A DNA stretch of 64,000 nt from Citrobacter tructae. Lineage in GTDB: Bacteria > Pseudomonadota > Gammaproteobacteria > Enterobacterales > Enterobacteriaceae. The position numbers and the translations under genes are program-made. Every line of letters begins with the position of its first letter. The stretch's first letter is position 1. Positions 9,401-18,503 of this stretch are shown piece by piece. The notes below the pieces were generated by a model, which worked only from the letters and a program-made list of their open reading frames with translations, made no database searches and was not told the DNA's origin. The DNA is taken from positions 2,852,001 through 2,916,000 of the forward strand of contig NZ_CP038469.1 in the NCBI RefSeq assembly GCF_004684345.1, read 5' to 3'.

Positions 9401-10267
9401 GGTGAGTTGCGCCGTGCCGCTGGCTTTCACCGTACCCTGATTAGAGTCGATATCCAGCACGTCGAGCTTCATGTTGCCGTCAATGCTACTCACCTTCAGC
9501 AGCATGCTATGCACCGTTAAATCGGTATCCCCGGTCACACGCAGCTGCTCGCCGCGAAATTCTTCGATATTGAGATTCAGCGGCAGATGAACGTCGGTCA
9601 TTTCCGGCAAAACAGGTTTTGAGAACAGGTCTTTCAGCGTTTCACCCAGCGGTTTCTCATCCGGCTGCGGATTCTGGATTTTCGGTTCCACCACCTCTTC
9701 CTGCGCCACGTCCGCCACTTTTGGCAGAGCAATCAACAGCCCCTGCAATGACGTGGGCTTCAGGGTCAGCGTTTTTTCCTGCCAGTTGAGGCCGGAGGTG
9801 AAATCCAGAACGGACACCGTGGTGTCATCGATTTTGATATTGATGTTGTTAAGCGCCACGCGAGAAAGCGTGATCGGATAAGGCGTGGAGAGGTTCAGCG
9901 GACCGCTTTCCTCTTCCTCAACCGGCGCGGAAGGCGGCATCTTTTTACTGTCGATCGCCACGTTGATGTCTTTCAACGACAGATCGTTGACGCACAGGCT
10001 GCTGTCCCACAGGCAGTTAAGGCCCACAGCCAGATGCACTTCACCGGCATTCACCGCCACACCAGGCTGGTCATAGCGGATATTTTTTAGCGAGAGATCC
10101 CGCCAGCCACCGGTTACCTGACCAATCTCCAGCCCCGGCACCCAACGATTAGCGGCCTTGAAGAGCAGATGCAGGCCCGAGGTCGTGCCAACAAGGAACG
10201 CCACAGTGCCTAATAACAGCAGGATAAAAATCAGCACGCCGAGGCTTATCTTCTTCCATAAACTCAT
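6491..10267 (-). CDS. tamB: translocation and assembly module inner-membrane component TamB
   Basis: Long periplasm-spanning protein of 1258 residues. An N-terminal membrane anchor (LGVLIFILLLLGTVAFLVGTT, about residues 9-29) is followed by repetitive beta-strand-rich sequence and a C-terminal DUF490/TamB domain ending LDLLYQFEF. With TamA it assists assembly of some outer-membrane proteins, and AsmA-like proteins of this type are also implicated in moving phospholipids to the outer membrane. Its ATG overlaps the tamA stop by four bases. Length and sequence follow E. coli TamB closely. Confidence 0.96.
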   Translation of the reverse strand: MSLWKKISLGVLIFILLLLGTVAFLVGTTSGLHLLFKAANRWVPGLEIGQVTGGWRDLSLKNIRYDQPGVAVNAGEVHLAVGLNCLWDSSLCVNDLSLKDINVAIDSKKMPPSAPVEEEESGPLNLSTPYPITLSRVALNNINIKIDDTTVSVLDFTSGLNWQEKTLTLKPTSLQGLLIALPKVADVAQEEVVEPKIQNPQPDEKPLGETLKDLFSKPVLPEMTDVHLPLNLNIEEFRGEQLRVTGDTDLTVHSMLLKVSSIDGNMKLDVLDIDSNQGTVKASGTAQLTDTWPVDITLNSTLNIDPLKGEKVKLKVGGALREQLEVGVNLSGPVDMDLRAQTRLAEAGLPLNLEVVSKQIYWPFTGDKQFQADDIKLKLTGKMTDYTLSMHTAVKGQDIPPATITLDAKGNEQQINLDKLSIAALEGKTELKALVDWQQAISWRGELTLDGINTAKEIPDWPSKLNGLIKTRGSLYGGSWQMEVPELKLTGNVKQNKVNVNGSLKGNSYLQWTIPGLHLELGRNSAEVKGELGVKDLNLDATIDAPSLDNALPGLGGTAKGLVKVRGTVEAPQLLADITARGLRWQELSVAQVRVEGDVKSAEQIAGNLNVRVERIVQPDVNISLVTLNAKGSEKQHELQLRIQGEPVSGQLDLAGNFDRKEQRWKGTLSNTRFQTPVGPWSLNRPIALDYRNQEQKISIGPHCWNNPNAELCVPQPIDAGAEGRAVVNLNRFDLAMLKPFMPDTTQASGVFTGKADVSWDTTKEGLPQGQVTLSGRNVKVTQSVNDAPLPVAFDTLNLTADLHNNRAELGWLIRLTNNGQFDGQVQISDPQGRRNLGGNVNIRNFNLAMVNPIFSRGEKAAGMLNANLRLGGDVQSPQLLGQLQLSGLDVDGNFMPFDMQPSQLAVNFAGTRSTISGVVRTQQGEINLSGGADWSQIDNWRARIAAKGSRVRITVPPMVRLDVSPDVVFEATPNLFTLDGNVDVPWARIVVHDLPESAVGVSSDMVMLNNDLQPEKPQTAGIPINSNLNIHVGNNVRIDAFGLKARLTGDLKVAQDKQGLGLNGQINIPSGRFHAYGQDLIVRKGELLFSGPPDQPLLNIEAIRNPDATEDDVIAGVRVTGTADEPKAEIFSDPAMSQQMALSYLLRGQGLDSEQSDSAAMTSMLIGLGVAQSGQVVGKIGETFGVSNLALDTQGVGDSSQVVVSGYVLPGLQVKYGVGIFDSLATLTLRYRLMPKLYLEAVSGVDQALDLLYQFEF

Positions 10268-11997
10268 AATTCAGGCCCCAGACCGATGTAAAACTGTAAA
10301 CCATGCTCATCTTTGTCGCCGACAGGTACAGCAAAATCAAGCTTGATCGGCCCCACCGGTGACTGCCAACGCACGCCAACCCCGGCACCGGTTTTGAAAT
10401 CACTCCGGCGGATATCACTCACCGCTTCGCCACTATCGACAAACATCGCGCCCCACCATTTTCCGGTCACGTTGTACTGGTATTCCAGCGAGCCAGTCGC
10501 CAGCTTCGAGGCCCCTTTCAGCTTGCCGTCACTGCCTTCGGGCGAAATAGATTTGTATTTGTAGCCGCGAATACTGCGATCGCCACCGGCGAAGAAACGC
10601 AGGTCCGGCGGAACTTTGTCGAAGTCACCGGTTTCAATCCAGCCGAGGTTGCCGCGCATCACAAAGCGATGACGATCGTACAGCGTGCGGATCCAGACGT
10701 TCTGCGCCTGGAAGACGGAGAAATCGACATCAGAGCCCCAGGCAGTATTGGAGTAATCAATGGAATAACGTTGGGAGTCGCCCCAGACAGGCATCAGGCC
10801 GCCGCGTGAACGCGTCCGGCTGATCATCACGCCCGGATAAAGCAGCATGGTGGTGTTAGTGACATTACCCTGGGTAAAGTGGTCGAGGCTCCAACGCAGA
10901 TTAATCGCACGCTGCCAGCCGCTCGAGAGATCCCAGTAGCGGGAAACCGCAAGCGTGGTCGAGTCCTGCTCGGTATCGTTCAAATCGGTACGCTTAAAGC
11001 CCCCCTGCACCAGGTAATACTGCTCCAGCGGGTTTTTTAACAGCGGCATTTTATAGCTGAAATCAAGGACCTGCTCTGGCGCAGAGATACTGGCGCTGGT
11101 CGTCAGGCTGTGACCGTAGGAGTTCATCCACGGCTTTTTCCACGATGTTTTTAACCGCGGCCCTACGTCAGTGGAGTAACCAACCCCGGTTTCGATGGTA
11201 TTCTCAGTACGCGGCGAGACCACGCCTTTCAACGGCAGTACTTTGGTTTTACGAGCTTTGTCGAATTCCGGTGCCACTACCACGGAATTAAACCATCCGG
11301 TTGCAGAAAGGCGACGGTTCAGCTCCGCCAGATCTTTTGATTCGTACTCTTCACCCTCTTTGAACGGCACCAGGTTTTGCAGGTACTCATCGCTAATTTG
11401 CGAGCCTTCAAAGGTGACATGGCCAAAGCGATAGCGCTCGCCGCTGTTATAGTCGATATCCCAGAATGCCTGGCGGCGATCGAGCACAATCCCCAACTGG
11501 CTTTTGTTAAATTCGCTGTCGAAGTAACCTTTGCGCAGCGCCACGCTGGTGAGTGACTTTTTAAAGCTGTCATAGTCTCCCTGATTGAGCACCGTGCCGA
11601 TTGCCGGACGCGTTTTCAGCAAATCCAGGTAATCTTTATCCGTACGCGCGCCACCACGCAGAATCACCTCAGTGCCGCCAATCAGTACCGGTTCGCCGGG
11701 AGTCACTTTGGCAATCAGCACCTGGCGTCCTTTCGCCGGCGGCGGACGCAGTTCAAAATCAATAGTCGGCTCAAAGTAGCCCAGCGCTTTTAGCCCTTCG
11801 CGGATGGCATCATCAACGCGCGCACGAAAACGCCGGTCTGGTGTGACTTCATCACTTTGAATTGTGGACAGCTGCGCACGGACGTTTTTCTCCAGCGGCC
11901 CTGATAATCCTTCGACCTGTAAGCGAACATTCGCGGCGGCGGCGGAGCCACTTAAGCACAGTAATCCCACCCAACATAACTGACGGATATGTGGCAC
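10264..11997 (-). CDS. tamA: translocation and assembly module outer-membrane component TamA
   Basis: Omp85-family outer-membrane barrel of 577 residues. A signal peptide (LCWVGLLCLSGSAAA, cut near residue 22) precedes three POTRA domains (about 23-265) and a 16-strand barrel. The family motif in the substrate loop is visible (FFAGGDRSIRGYKYKS), and the last strand ends FYIGLGPEL. I place the start at a GTG with AGGAGAAAAT in front; this gives the same length as E. coli TamA. It is the first gene of tamA-tamB-ytfP, diverging from msrA. Confidence 0.95.
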   Translation of the reverse strand: MPHIRQLCWVGLLCLSGSAAAANVRLQVEGLSGPLEKNVRAQLSTIQSDEVTPDRRFRARVDDAIREGLKALGYFEPTIDFELRPPPAKGRQVLIAKVTPGEPVLIGGTEVILRGGARTDKDYLDLLKTRPAIGTVLNQGDYDSFKKSLTSVALRKGYFDSEFNKSQLGIVLDRRQAFWDIDYNSGERYRFGHVTFEGSQISDEYLQNLVPFKEGEEYESKDLAELNRRLSATGWFNSVVVAPEFDKARKTKVLPLKGVVSPRTENTIETGVGYSTDVGPRLKTSWKKPWMNSYGHSLTTSASISAPEQVLDFSYKMPLLKNPLEQYYLVQGGFKRTDLNDTEQDSTTLAVSRYWDLSSGWQRAINLRWSLDHFTQGNVTNTTMLLYPGVMISRTRSRGGLMPVWGDSQRYSIDYSNTAWGSDVDFSVFQAQNVWIRTLYDRHRFVMRGNLGWIETGDFDKVPPDLRFFAGGDRSIRGYKYKSISPEGSDGKLKGASKLATGSLEYQYNVTGKWWGAMFVDSGEAVSDIRRSDFKTGAGVGVRWQSPVGPIKLDFAVPVGDKDEHGLQFYIGLGPEL

Positions 11998-12209
11998 ATT
12001 TTCTCCTGAATATCCTTTTTTCCCACCCCTGGAAAAAAATACTATGCCGTTCCTCGGCTTAACAAAAAATCAACAATAAGAGTTGAAAAACAGACGACAA
12101 CCCAAATATTTCTTATGTTTAACTCTAGACGCATTCACGCCGTTTATTGTGGGCAAAGACGCGTCTCGTTACAACCTTAACCCAAATGACTGATTTCGGG
12201 AGAACGGCC

Positions 12210-12848
12210 ATGAGTTTATTTGATAGAAAGCATCTCGTTACTCAAGCAGATGCGCTACCTGGACGCAACACCCCGATGCCAGTAGCGACGCTGCACGCGG
12301 TTAACCAACATTCGATGACCAACGTGCCCGACGGGATGGAGATCGCTCTGTTCGCCATGGGCTGTTTCTGGGGCGTTGAGCGCTTATTCTGGTCTTTGCC
12401 CGGCGTTTACAGCACTGCCGCAGGTTACACCGGTGGCTACACGCCGAACCCAACCTATCGGGAAGTCTGTTCAGGCGATACCGGACATGCCGAAGCAGTG
12501 CGCATCGTCTATGACCCGCATGTTATCAGCTACGAGCAACTGCTGCAGGTGTTCTGGGAGAATCACGACCCAGCGCAGGGCATGCGTCAGGGGAACGACC
12601 AGGGCACGCAATATCGTTCCGCCATTTACCCGCTCACGCCGGAGCAGCAAAGCGCCGCGCACGCCAGCCTGGAGCGTTTTCAGGCTGCCATGACCGCGGC
12701 GGGCGATGACCGCCACATCACGACGGAAATTAATACGGCAACGCCGTTCTACTATGCCGAGGACGATCACCAGCAATATCTGCACAAAAATCCGTATGGA
12801 TATTGTGGCATTGGCGGGATTGGCATTTGTCTGCCGCCGCAAGGATAA
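12210..12848 (+). CDS. msrA: peptide methionine sulfoxide reductase A
   Basis: Cytoplasmic repair enzyme that reduces methionine-S-sulfoxide in proteins and free methionine sulfoxide, using thioredoxin. The catalytic cysteine is in the GCFWGVE motif (Cys52 counting the initiator Met), and the recycling cysteines lie in the C-terminal YGYCGIGGIGICLP segment. The 212-residue form starting MSLFDRKH matches E. coli MsrA and has GGGAGA seven bases upstream; longer in-frame extensions from 12147 are not supported. It diverges from tamA and ends at a terminator at 12903. Confidence 0.95.
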   Translation: MSLFDRKHLVTQADALPGRNTPMPVATLHAVNQHSMTNVPDGMEIALFAMGCFWGVERLFWSLPGVYSTAAGYTGGYTPNPTYREVCSGDTGHAEAVRIVYDPHVISYEQLLQVFWENHDPAQGMRQGNDQGTQYRSAIYPLTPEQQSAAHASLERFQAAMTAAGDDRHITTEINTATPFYYAEDDHQQYLHKNPYGYCGIGGIGICLPPQG

Positions 12849-12902
12849 ATATCCGCCTCTGGCGACTTTACAGTCGCTTACGCTATACTAGCTTCTGAAT
12901 TT

Positions 12903-12930
12903 ACCGGCTCAATTCCACGAGCCGGTTTTC
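12903..12930 (+). terminator. terminator of msrA
   Basis: ACCGGCTC (12903-12910) pairs perfectly with GAGCCGGT (12919-12926), followed by TTTC. It lies 54 bases after the msrA stop. Confidence 0.75.
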
Positions 12931-12950
12931 ACTGAAAATTCCATTGGATT

Positions 12951-13076
12951 TATACTCTATGGATTTCGAGTTGCAGAAAGGCGGCAAACTCGTGAATCCC
13001 CAGGAACATAGATAACTATGTGACTGGGGTGAATGAGTGTAGCCAACGCATCTGCAGCTTGAAAGACGACGAGTAT
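12951..13076. repeat. ERIC element (enterobacterial repetitive intergenic consensus)
   Basis: This 126-bp imperfect palindrome contains the core used for ERIC typing: GAATCCCCAGGA on one side and TATGTGACTGGGGTGA on the other, with terminal TATAC and GAGTAT. It lies between the msrA terminator and ytfL and would form a long hairpin in the ytfL leader if the promoter is upstream. A second copy, 62385-62511, lies in the opposite orientation. Confidence 0.92.
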
Positions 13077-13121
13077 CAACTTCTCCCTTCCGAGGATCTG
13101 ACCTTAACGGTCGGATAAGAT

Positions 13122-14459
13122 ATGTTAAACAGTATTTTAGTCATTCTCTGCCTGATCGCCGTGAGTGCGTTTTTCTCGATATCCGAGATCTCGCTTGCCG
13201 CATCCCGCAAAATCAAACTTAAGCTGCTTGCCGATGAAGGCAACATCAATGCACAACGCGTAATGAAGATGCAGGAAAACCCCGGCATGTTCTTCACCGT
13301 CGTACAAATTGGCCTTAACGCCGTCGCCATTCTTGGCGGCATCGTGGGTGATGCGGCATTTTCCCCGGTGTTTTACAGTCTTTTCTCAAAGTACTTTGCT
13401 CCAGAGCTGTCCGAACAACTGAGCTTTATTCTTTCGTTCTCACTAGTAACTGGCCTGTTCATCCTGTTCGCGGATTTAACCCCGAAACGCATCGGTATGA
13501 TTGCGCCAGAAACTGTGGCTTTGCGCATCATCAACCCGATGCGCTTCTGTTTGATGGTATTTCGCCCATTAGTATGGTTCTTCAATGGGCTGGCTAACAG
13601 CATTTTCCGGCTGTTCAAGATCCCAATGGTACGCAAAGACGACATCACCTCTGATGATATCTATGCCGTATTTGAAGCCGGTGCGCTGGCAGGTGTTCTG
13701 CGTAAGCAGGAACATGAGCTGATTGAAAACGTGTTCGAACTGGAATCCCGTACCGTGCCGTCTTCCATGACATCACGTGAGAACGTTATCTGGTTCGATC
13801 TGCACGAAGACGAGCAGAGCCTGAAGAACAAAGTTGCGGAACATCCGCACTCCAAGTTTCTGGTGTGTAACGAAGATATCGATCACATCATCGGTTATGT
13901 GGACTCCAAAGATTTGCTGAACCGTGTGCTGGCAAACCAAAGCATGGCGCTGAACAGCGGCGTGCAGATCCGCAATACGCTGATTGTCCCGGATACGCTG
14001 ACACTGTCTGAGGCGCTGGAGAGCTTCAAAACCGCAGGTGAAGACTTTGCCGTTATCATGAACGAGTATGCACTGGTGGTGGGTATTATCACGCTTAACG
14101 ACGTGATGACCACGCTGATGGGTGACTTAGTCGGCCAGGGTCTGGAAGAACAGATTGTGGCGCGTGATGAAAACTCATGGTTAGTCGATGGCGGTACGCC
14201 AATTGATGACGTGATGCGCGTGCTGGATATCGACGAATTTCCGCAGTCCGGCAACTATGAAACCATCGGTGGTTTTATGATGTTCATGCTGCGTAAAATC
14301 CCGAAACGTACCGACTCGGTGAAGTACTCAGGCTATAAATTTGAAGTAGTGGACATCGATAACTACAAGATCGATCAGCTGCTGGTTACGCGTCTTGACA
14401 GCAAACCGACCGTTCTGGTGCCGAAGCTGCCGGATGCGAAAGAAGAAGGCGCTGCATAA
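13122..14459 (+). CDS. ytfL: CNNM/CorC-type membrane protein YtfL (PaeA)
   Basis: Inner-membrane protein of 445 residues. An N-terminal DUF21 domain with about four membrane segments (about residues 1-190) is followed by a CBS-domain pair (about 205-335) and a C-terminal CorC/HlyC domain (about 350-430). In Salmonella and E. coli this protein, named PaeA, protects against cadaverine and putrescine stress, probably by polyamine export. Other family members handle magnesium or cobalt. It is preceded by an ERIC element and followed by a strong terminator. Confidence 0.93.
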   Translation: MLNSILVILCLIAVSAFFSISEISLAASRKIKLKLLADEGNINAQRVMKMQENPGMFFTVVQIGLNAVAILGGIVGDAAFSPVFYSLFSKYFAPELSEQLSFILSFSLVTGLFILFADLTPKRIGMIAPETVALRIINPMRFCLMVFRPLVWFFNGLANSIFRLFKIPMVRKDDITSDDIYAVFEAGALAGVLRKQEHELIENVFELESRTVPSSMTSRENVIWFDLHEDEQSLKNKVAEHPHSKFLVCNEDIDHIIGYVDSKDLLNRVLANQSMALNSGVQIRNTLIVPDTLTLSEALESFKTAGEDFAVIMNEYALVVGIITLNDVMTTLMGDLVGQGLEEQIVARDENSWLVDGGTPIDDVMRVLDIDEFPQSGNYETIGGFMMFMLRKIPKRTDSVKYSGYKFEVVDIDNYKIDQLLVTRLDSKPTVLVPKLPDAKEEGAA

Positions 14460-14480
14460 GTTTGCGGGCCTGAAAACATC

Positions 14481-14511
14481 AACGGCTCCTGTTACAGGAG
14501 CCGTTTTTTTA
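14481..14511 (+). terminator. terminator of ytfL
   Basis: AACGGCTCCTG and CAGGAGCCGTT form a perfect 11-bp stem with a three-base loop, followed by seven T residues. It lies 21 bases after the ytfL stop, in a convergent gap with ytfK. Confidence 0.92.
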
Positions 14512-14543
14512 TATACCACTTAAACTACCGCATAGCACTTTGA

Positions 14544-14750
14544 TCACGCCATCTCAGTTTGCAGACGCATGACCTGACGGTTAACTTCGGACATCACAGA
14601 AAAGTGCTGTTTGTCCTTCACTTTTGGGATAAGAATCTTACCCTTATCAAATTCAAAAGCGCCTACATCCTTGATATATAACCGTCCACGAAACAGGATC
14701 TTCACGTACTTCGCCACCTGCAGCGGGTTGTATCGTTGGAAAATTTTCAT
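14544..14750 (-). CDS. ytfK: stringent-response stimulator YtfK
   Basis: Protein of 68 residues starting MKIFQRYNPLQVAKYV, a DUF1107 member. In E. coli YtfK binds SpoT and shifts it toward (p)ppGpp synthesis during phosphate or fatty-acid starvation. I use the ATG at 14750, preceded by a good ribosome-binding site (GGAGACA on the minus strand), because the longer frame to 14816 has an unlikely N-terminal extension. It converges on ytfL. Confidence 0.93.
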   Translation of the reverse strand: MKIFQRYNPLQVAKYVKILFRGRLYIKDVGAFEFDKGKILIPKVKDKQHFSVMSEVNRQVMRLQTEMA

Positions 14751-15077
14751 TGTTGTCTCCTGCTGAGCATTACGCCTTTGCGGTACCACAATCGGTCCGA
14801 CAATACTCAGGCGCAAATTTTAATGCCCTATGACTATAGACTATCTCTACGACGTTTCCAGCGTGTATAAGTTTATTTACCTTCAGGTTACAATTATTCA
14901 GAATTATCTTTTCAACGGTTCACTGTCTTCAGTATAAGCCTTCATTTTTCGCAGGATTTGTGCGCCCGTCCGCAAACTGGCATCGCGCTTGCGGGAAAAA
15001 GCATCATTCGCACATATGATTAAATTCCAGACCCAAGTGGTCGGATCACCTGCAAAATAAAAATAGAAGGAAACACC
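14751..15077. other. intergenic region between divergent ytfK and ytfJ
   Basis: This stretch of about 330 bases must hold the promoters of both genes. It is AT-rich in the middle (about 14860-14920). I found no gene, no convincing Pho box and no repeat. Confidence 0.5.
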
Positions 15078-15635
15078 ATGACCTTACAAAAACTGCTGAC
15101 GCTGTCGTGCCTGTTGCTGCCGATGATGGCCTCTGCACATAAGTTCGAAAACAACCAGCGCGTACCACCGGTCGGTATCGCCGATCGCGGCGAACTGATT
15201 CTCGATAACGATAAGTTTAGCTACAAAAGCTGGAATAGCGCGCAGCTGCCGGGGAAAGTTCGCATTGTGCAACACATCGCCGGGCGCACCTCAGCAAAAG
15301 AGAAAAACGCCACATTGATTGAGGCAATCAAAGCGGCCAACCTGCCGCACGACAAGTATCAGACCACCACCATCGTCAACACTGATGATGCTATTCCTGG
15401 CTCCGGCATGTTTGTGCGCAGCAGTTTAGAGAGCAATAAGAAACTCTATCCGTGGTCACAATTTATTGTCGACAGTGATGGGATTGCGCGTAAAACCTGG
15501 CAATTGGACGAAGAGAGTTCAGCCATCGCCGTACTCGACAAAGACGGCCGCGTTCAGTGGGCCAAAGACGGGGCATTAACGCAGGAAGAGGTGCAGCAGG
15601 TTATCGCCCTGCTGCACAAATTGCTCAATAAATAG
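15078..15635 (+). CDS. ytfJ: periplasmic YtfJ-family protein
   Basis: Exported protein of 185 residues. The signal peptide (LLTLSCLLLPMMASA) is cut after about residue 20. The remainder resembles a thioredoxin-like fold but lacks a CxxC pair, so disulphide chemistry is not implied. Its function is not established. The ATG at 15078 follows GAAGGAAA. Its 3' end overlaps that of cysQ, on the opposite strand, by 11 bases. Confidence 0.9.
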   Translation: MTLQKLLTLSCLLLPMMASAHKFENNQRVPPVGIADRGELILDNDKFSYKSWNSAQLPGKVRIVQHIAGRTSAKEKNATLIEAIKAANLPHDKYQTTTIVNTDDAIPGSGMFVRSSLESNKKLYPWSQFIVDSDGIARKTWQLDEESSAIAVLDKDGRVQWAKDGALTQEEVQQVIALLHKLLNK

Positions 15636-16365
15636 AGACCCGGAAGCCGGGGTTGAGGAACGATTCACGCGGGGTGTAATCCAGGGGCTTTCCCTGCCAG
15701 TCGTGAACGTGGGCTCCGGCTGCTGCAGCTACAGCATGACCTGCGGCAGTATCCCAAATATTGGTTGGTCCAAAACGCGGATACAGTTGTGCCTGCCCTT
15801 CCGCAACGAGGCAGAACTTCAGCGACGAGCCAATCGACGTGGTTTGGTGCTCACCGAGTTGTTGCAGATACTCTTTTAGCTCATTGTCGGCATGTGAGCG
15901 GCTAATCACCACCAGCGGAGGACGCGCGTCGCGTACCTGGATTTGTTTGCGCGCACCGCACTCTTCTTTCCACGCTTTGCCTTCCGCCGCACTGTACATC
16001 ACCTTCAATACCGGGGCATAAACCACACCCAGTACCGCCTTTCCTTTCTCGATAAGCGCAATATTAACGGTGAACTCACCGTTGCGTTTGATGAATTCTT
16101 TGGTGCCATCCAGCGGATCAACCAGCCAGTAGCGCTGCCAATGTTGGCGGACATCCCAACCTGGAGGATCCTCTTCTGATAACACCGGAATATCTGGCGT
16201 CAGCGCCTGCAACCCTTCGAGGATCACCGTGTGCGCGGCAATATCCGCCGCCGTGACCGGAGAATCATCCTGCTTGCTGGTGATTTCTATCGGTTTGATT
16301 CCATCGTAGACCTGCATAATGGCATCGCCCGCGTTCCGTGCAAGCTGGCATACATGTTCTAGCAT
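15625..16365 (-). CDS. cysQ: 3'(2'),5'-bisphosphate nucleotidase CysQ
   Basis: Cytoplasmic phosphatase that converts adenosine 3',5'-bisphosphate, a by-product of sulfate assimilation, to AMP. It belongs to the inositol monophosphatase superfamily; metal-binding signatures are visible as SEEDPPGW and DPLDGTKEF, plus the C-terminal WDTAAGHAV. The 246-residue form starting MLEHVCQLARNAGD matches E. coli, so the ATG at 16365 is used rather than the one at 16377. It converges with ytfJ and diverges from cpdB. Confidence 0.96.
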   Translation of the reverse strand: MLEHVCQLARNAGDAIMQVYDGIKPIEITSKQDDSPVTAADIAAHTVILEGLQALTPDIPVLSEEDPPGWDVRQHWQRYWLVDPLDGTKEFIKRNGEFTVNIALIEKGKAVLGVVYAPVLKVMYSAAEGKAWKEECGARKQIQVRDARPPLVVISRSHADNELKEYLQQLGEHQTTSIGSSLKFCLVAEGQAQLYPRFGPTNIWDTAAGHAVAAAAGAHVHDWQGKPLDYTPRESFLNPGFRVSIY

Positions 16366-16553
16366 TCTCCACCTCATTTATGGCAGCGGTGTTAACTCGT
16401 TGTTTTACTTATACCCGATCGTCAGAGGATCCGCCAACTGTGATAGCACCTGCGGTTTTAAACGTTATATTCATGTCATGATTCACAGTTCTGTAAGCAA
16501 GAAGATTTATATACATTTTCTTTTGTGGCCTAGTTCTAAAAAGGATGCCCCTG

Positions 16554-18497
16554 ATGATTAAGTTTAGTGCAACGCTTCTGGCCACGCTGATAGCAGCCAG
16601 CGTGAATGCCTCAACCGTCGATCTGCGCATAATGGAAACCACTGATTTGCATAGCAACATGATGGATTTCGATTATTACAAAAATACGCCAACGGAAAAA
16701 TTCGGCCTAGTACGTACGGCAAGTTTGATCAATGCTGCCCGCAGCGAAGTCAAAAACAGCGTACTGGTCGATAACGGCGATCTGATTCAGGGCAGTCCGC
16801 TCGGCGATTACATGGCGGCGAAAGGGCTAAAGGCTGGCGAAACACACCCGGTTTATAAGGCGCTGAATACACTGGATTACGCGGTCGGTAACCTCGGTAA
16901 CCATGAGTTTAACTACGGCCTGGACTATCTGCATAAGGCACTCGCTGGCGCAAAATTCCCCTACGTTAATGCCAATATCATCGATGTTAAGACCCAAAAG
17001 CCGCTATTTACCCCTTATCTGATTAAAGACACCGAGGTTGTCGATAAAGAGGGTAACAAGCAAACGCTGAAAATTGGCTACATCGGCTTTGTGCCGCCGC
17101 AAATCATGACCTGGGATAAAGCCAACCTCAGCGGTAAAGTGACGGTAAATGACATCACCGAAACCGCACGCAAGTTCGTGCCGGAGATGCGGGCGAAAGG
17201 AGCGGATGTGGTGGTGGTGGTGGCTCACTCCGGTCTTTCTGCCGACCCGTATCAGGCCATGGCGGAAAACTCAGTTTATTATCTCAGCGAAGTACCGGGC
17301 GTGGATGCCATTATGTTTGGTCACGCTCACGCTGTGTTCCCGGGGAAAGACTTTGCCAATATCAAAGGCGCAGATATCACTAAAGGCACCCTGAACGGCG
17401 TTCCGGCGGTGATGCCAGGCATGTGGGGCGATCATCTGGGCGTGGTAGATCTGGTACTGAATAACGACAACGGGAAATGGCAGGTCACCCAGGCAAAAGC
17501 CGAAGCACGTCCGATTTATGACGCGGCGGCGAAAAAATCCCTGGCCGCTGAAGACCAGAAAATCGTTGAGATCCTGAAGGCCGATCACAACGCTACGCGC
17601 GAGTTCGTCAGCAAGCCAATCGGTAAATCTGCCGATAACATGTACAGCTATCTGGCGCTGGTGCAGGACGATCCGACCGTGCAGGTGGTGAATAATGCGC
17701 AGAAAGCGTATGTAGAGCGCTTTATTCAGGGCGATCCGGACCTGGCGAAGCTGCCGGTGCTTTCCGCCGCCGCGCCGTTTAAGGTCGGTGGACGCAAGAA
17801 CGATCCGGCCAGCTTTGTGGAAGTCGAAAAAGGCCAGCTTACCTTCCGTAATGCCGCCGATCTGTACCTCTACCCCAACACCCTAGTGGTGGTAAAAGCC
17901 AGTGGCAAAGAGGTGAAAGAGTGGCTGGAATGTTCCGCCGGACAGTTTAATCAGATCGATGTTCACAGCAGCAAACCCCAATCGCTGATCAACTGGGATG
18001 GTTTCCGTACCTATAACTTCGATGTGATTGACGGCGTAGATTACCAGATTGATGTTTCGCAGCCTGCCCGCTACGACGGCGAGTGCCAAACTGTTAACGC
18101 CAACGCAGAGCGTATTAAAAATCTGACCTTTAACGGTAAACCGATCGACCCAAATGCCACCTTCCTGGTCGCAACCAATAACTATCGCGCCTACGGCGGC
18201 AAGTTTGCCGGTACCGGCGACAGCCATATAGCCTTTGCATCACCGGATGAAAACCGCTCGGTGCTGGCCGCGTGGATAAGTGCCGAGACGAAGCGCACCG
18301 GTGAAATTCACCCGGCGGCGGATAATAACTGGCGTCTGGCACCGATCCACAGCGATACGAAACTGGATATTCGCTTTGAAACGTCGCCGTCCGATAAAGC
18401 CGCCACGTTTATCAAAGAGAAAGGGCAGTATCCGCTGAAGAAAGTCGCCACCGACGATATCGGTTTTGCCATTTATCAGCTGGATTTGAGTAAGTAA
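16554..18497 (+). CDS. cpdB: 2',3'-cyclic-nucleotide 2'-phosphodiesterase/3'-nucleotidase CpdB
   Basis: Periplasmic enzyme of 647 residues that hydrolyses 2',3'-cyclic nucleotides and 3'-nucleotides for scavenging. A signal peptide (FSATLLATLIAASVNA) precedes a calcineurin-like metallophosphatase domain with motifs METTDLHSN, DNGDLIQG, GNHEFNYG and FGHAHAVFPG. A C-terminal 5'-nucleotidase domain follows (about 370-620). AAGG at 16541-16544 sits directly against an earlier ATG at 16545 but is well spaced for the ATG at 16554, which also gives the normal signal peptide. Confidence 0.96.
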   Translation: MIKFSATLLATLIAASVNASTVDLRIMETTDLHSNMMDFDYYKNTPTEKFGLVRTASLINAARSEVKNSVLVDNGDLIQGSPLGDYMAAKGLKAGETHPVYKALNTLDYAVGNLGNHEFNYGLDYLHKALAGAKFPYVNANIIDVKTQKPLFTPYLIKDTEVVDKEGNKQTLKIGYIGFVPPQIMTWDKANLSGKVTVNDITETARKFVPEMRAKGADVVVVVAHSGLSADPYQAMAENSVYYLSEVPGVDAIMFGHAHAVFPGKDFANIKGADITKGTLNGVPAVMPGMWGDHLGVVDLVLNNDNGKWQVTQAKAEARPIYDAAAKKSLAAEDQKIVEILKADHNATREFVSKPIGKSADNMYSYLALVQDDPTVQVVNNAQKAYVERFIQGDPDLAKLPVLSAAAPFKVGGRKNDPASFVEVEKGQLTFRNAADLYLYPNTLVVVKASGKEVKEWLECSAGQFNQIDVHSSKPQSLINWDGFRTYNFDVIDGVDYQIDVSQPARYDGECQTVNANAERIKNLTFNGKPIDPNATFLVATNNYRAYGGKFAGTGDSHIAFASPDENRSVLAAWISAETKRTGEIHPAADNNWRLAPIHSDTKLDIRFETSPSDKAATFIKEKGQYPLKKVATDDIGFAIYQLDLSK

Positions 18498-18503
18498 CGT
18501 TAA

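Noticed and set aside
14860..14940. Pho box for ytfK
   Set aside because: Phosphate control of ytfK is plausible from E. coli, but I could not find two CTGTCA-like repeats at the right spacing.
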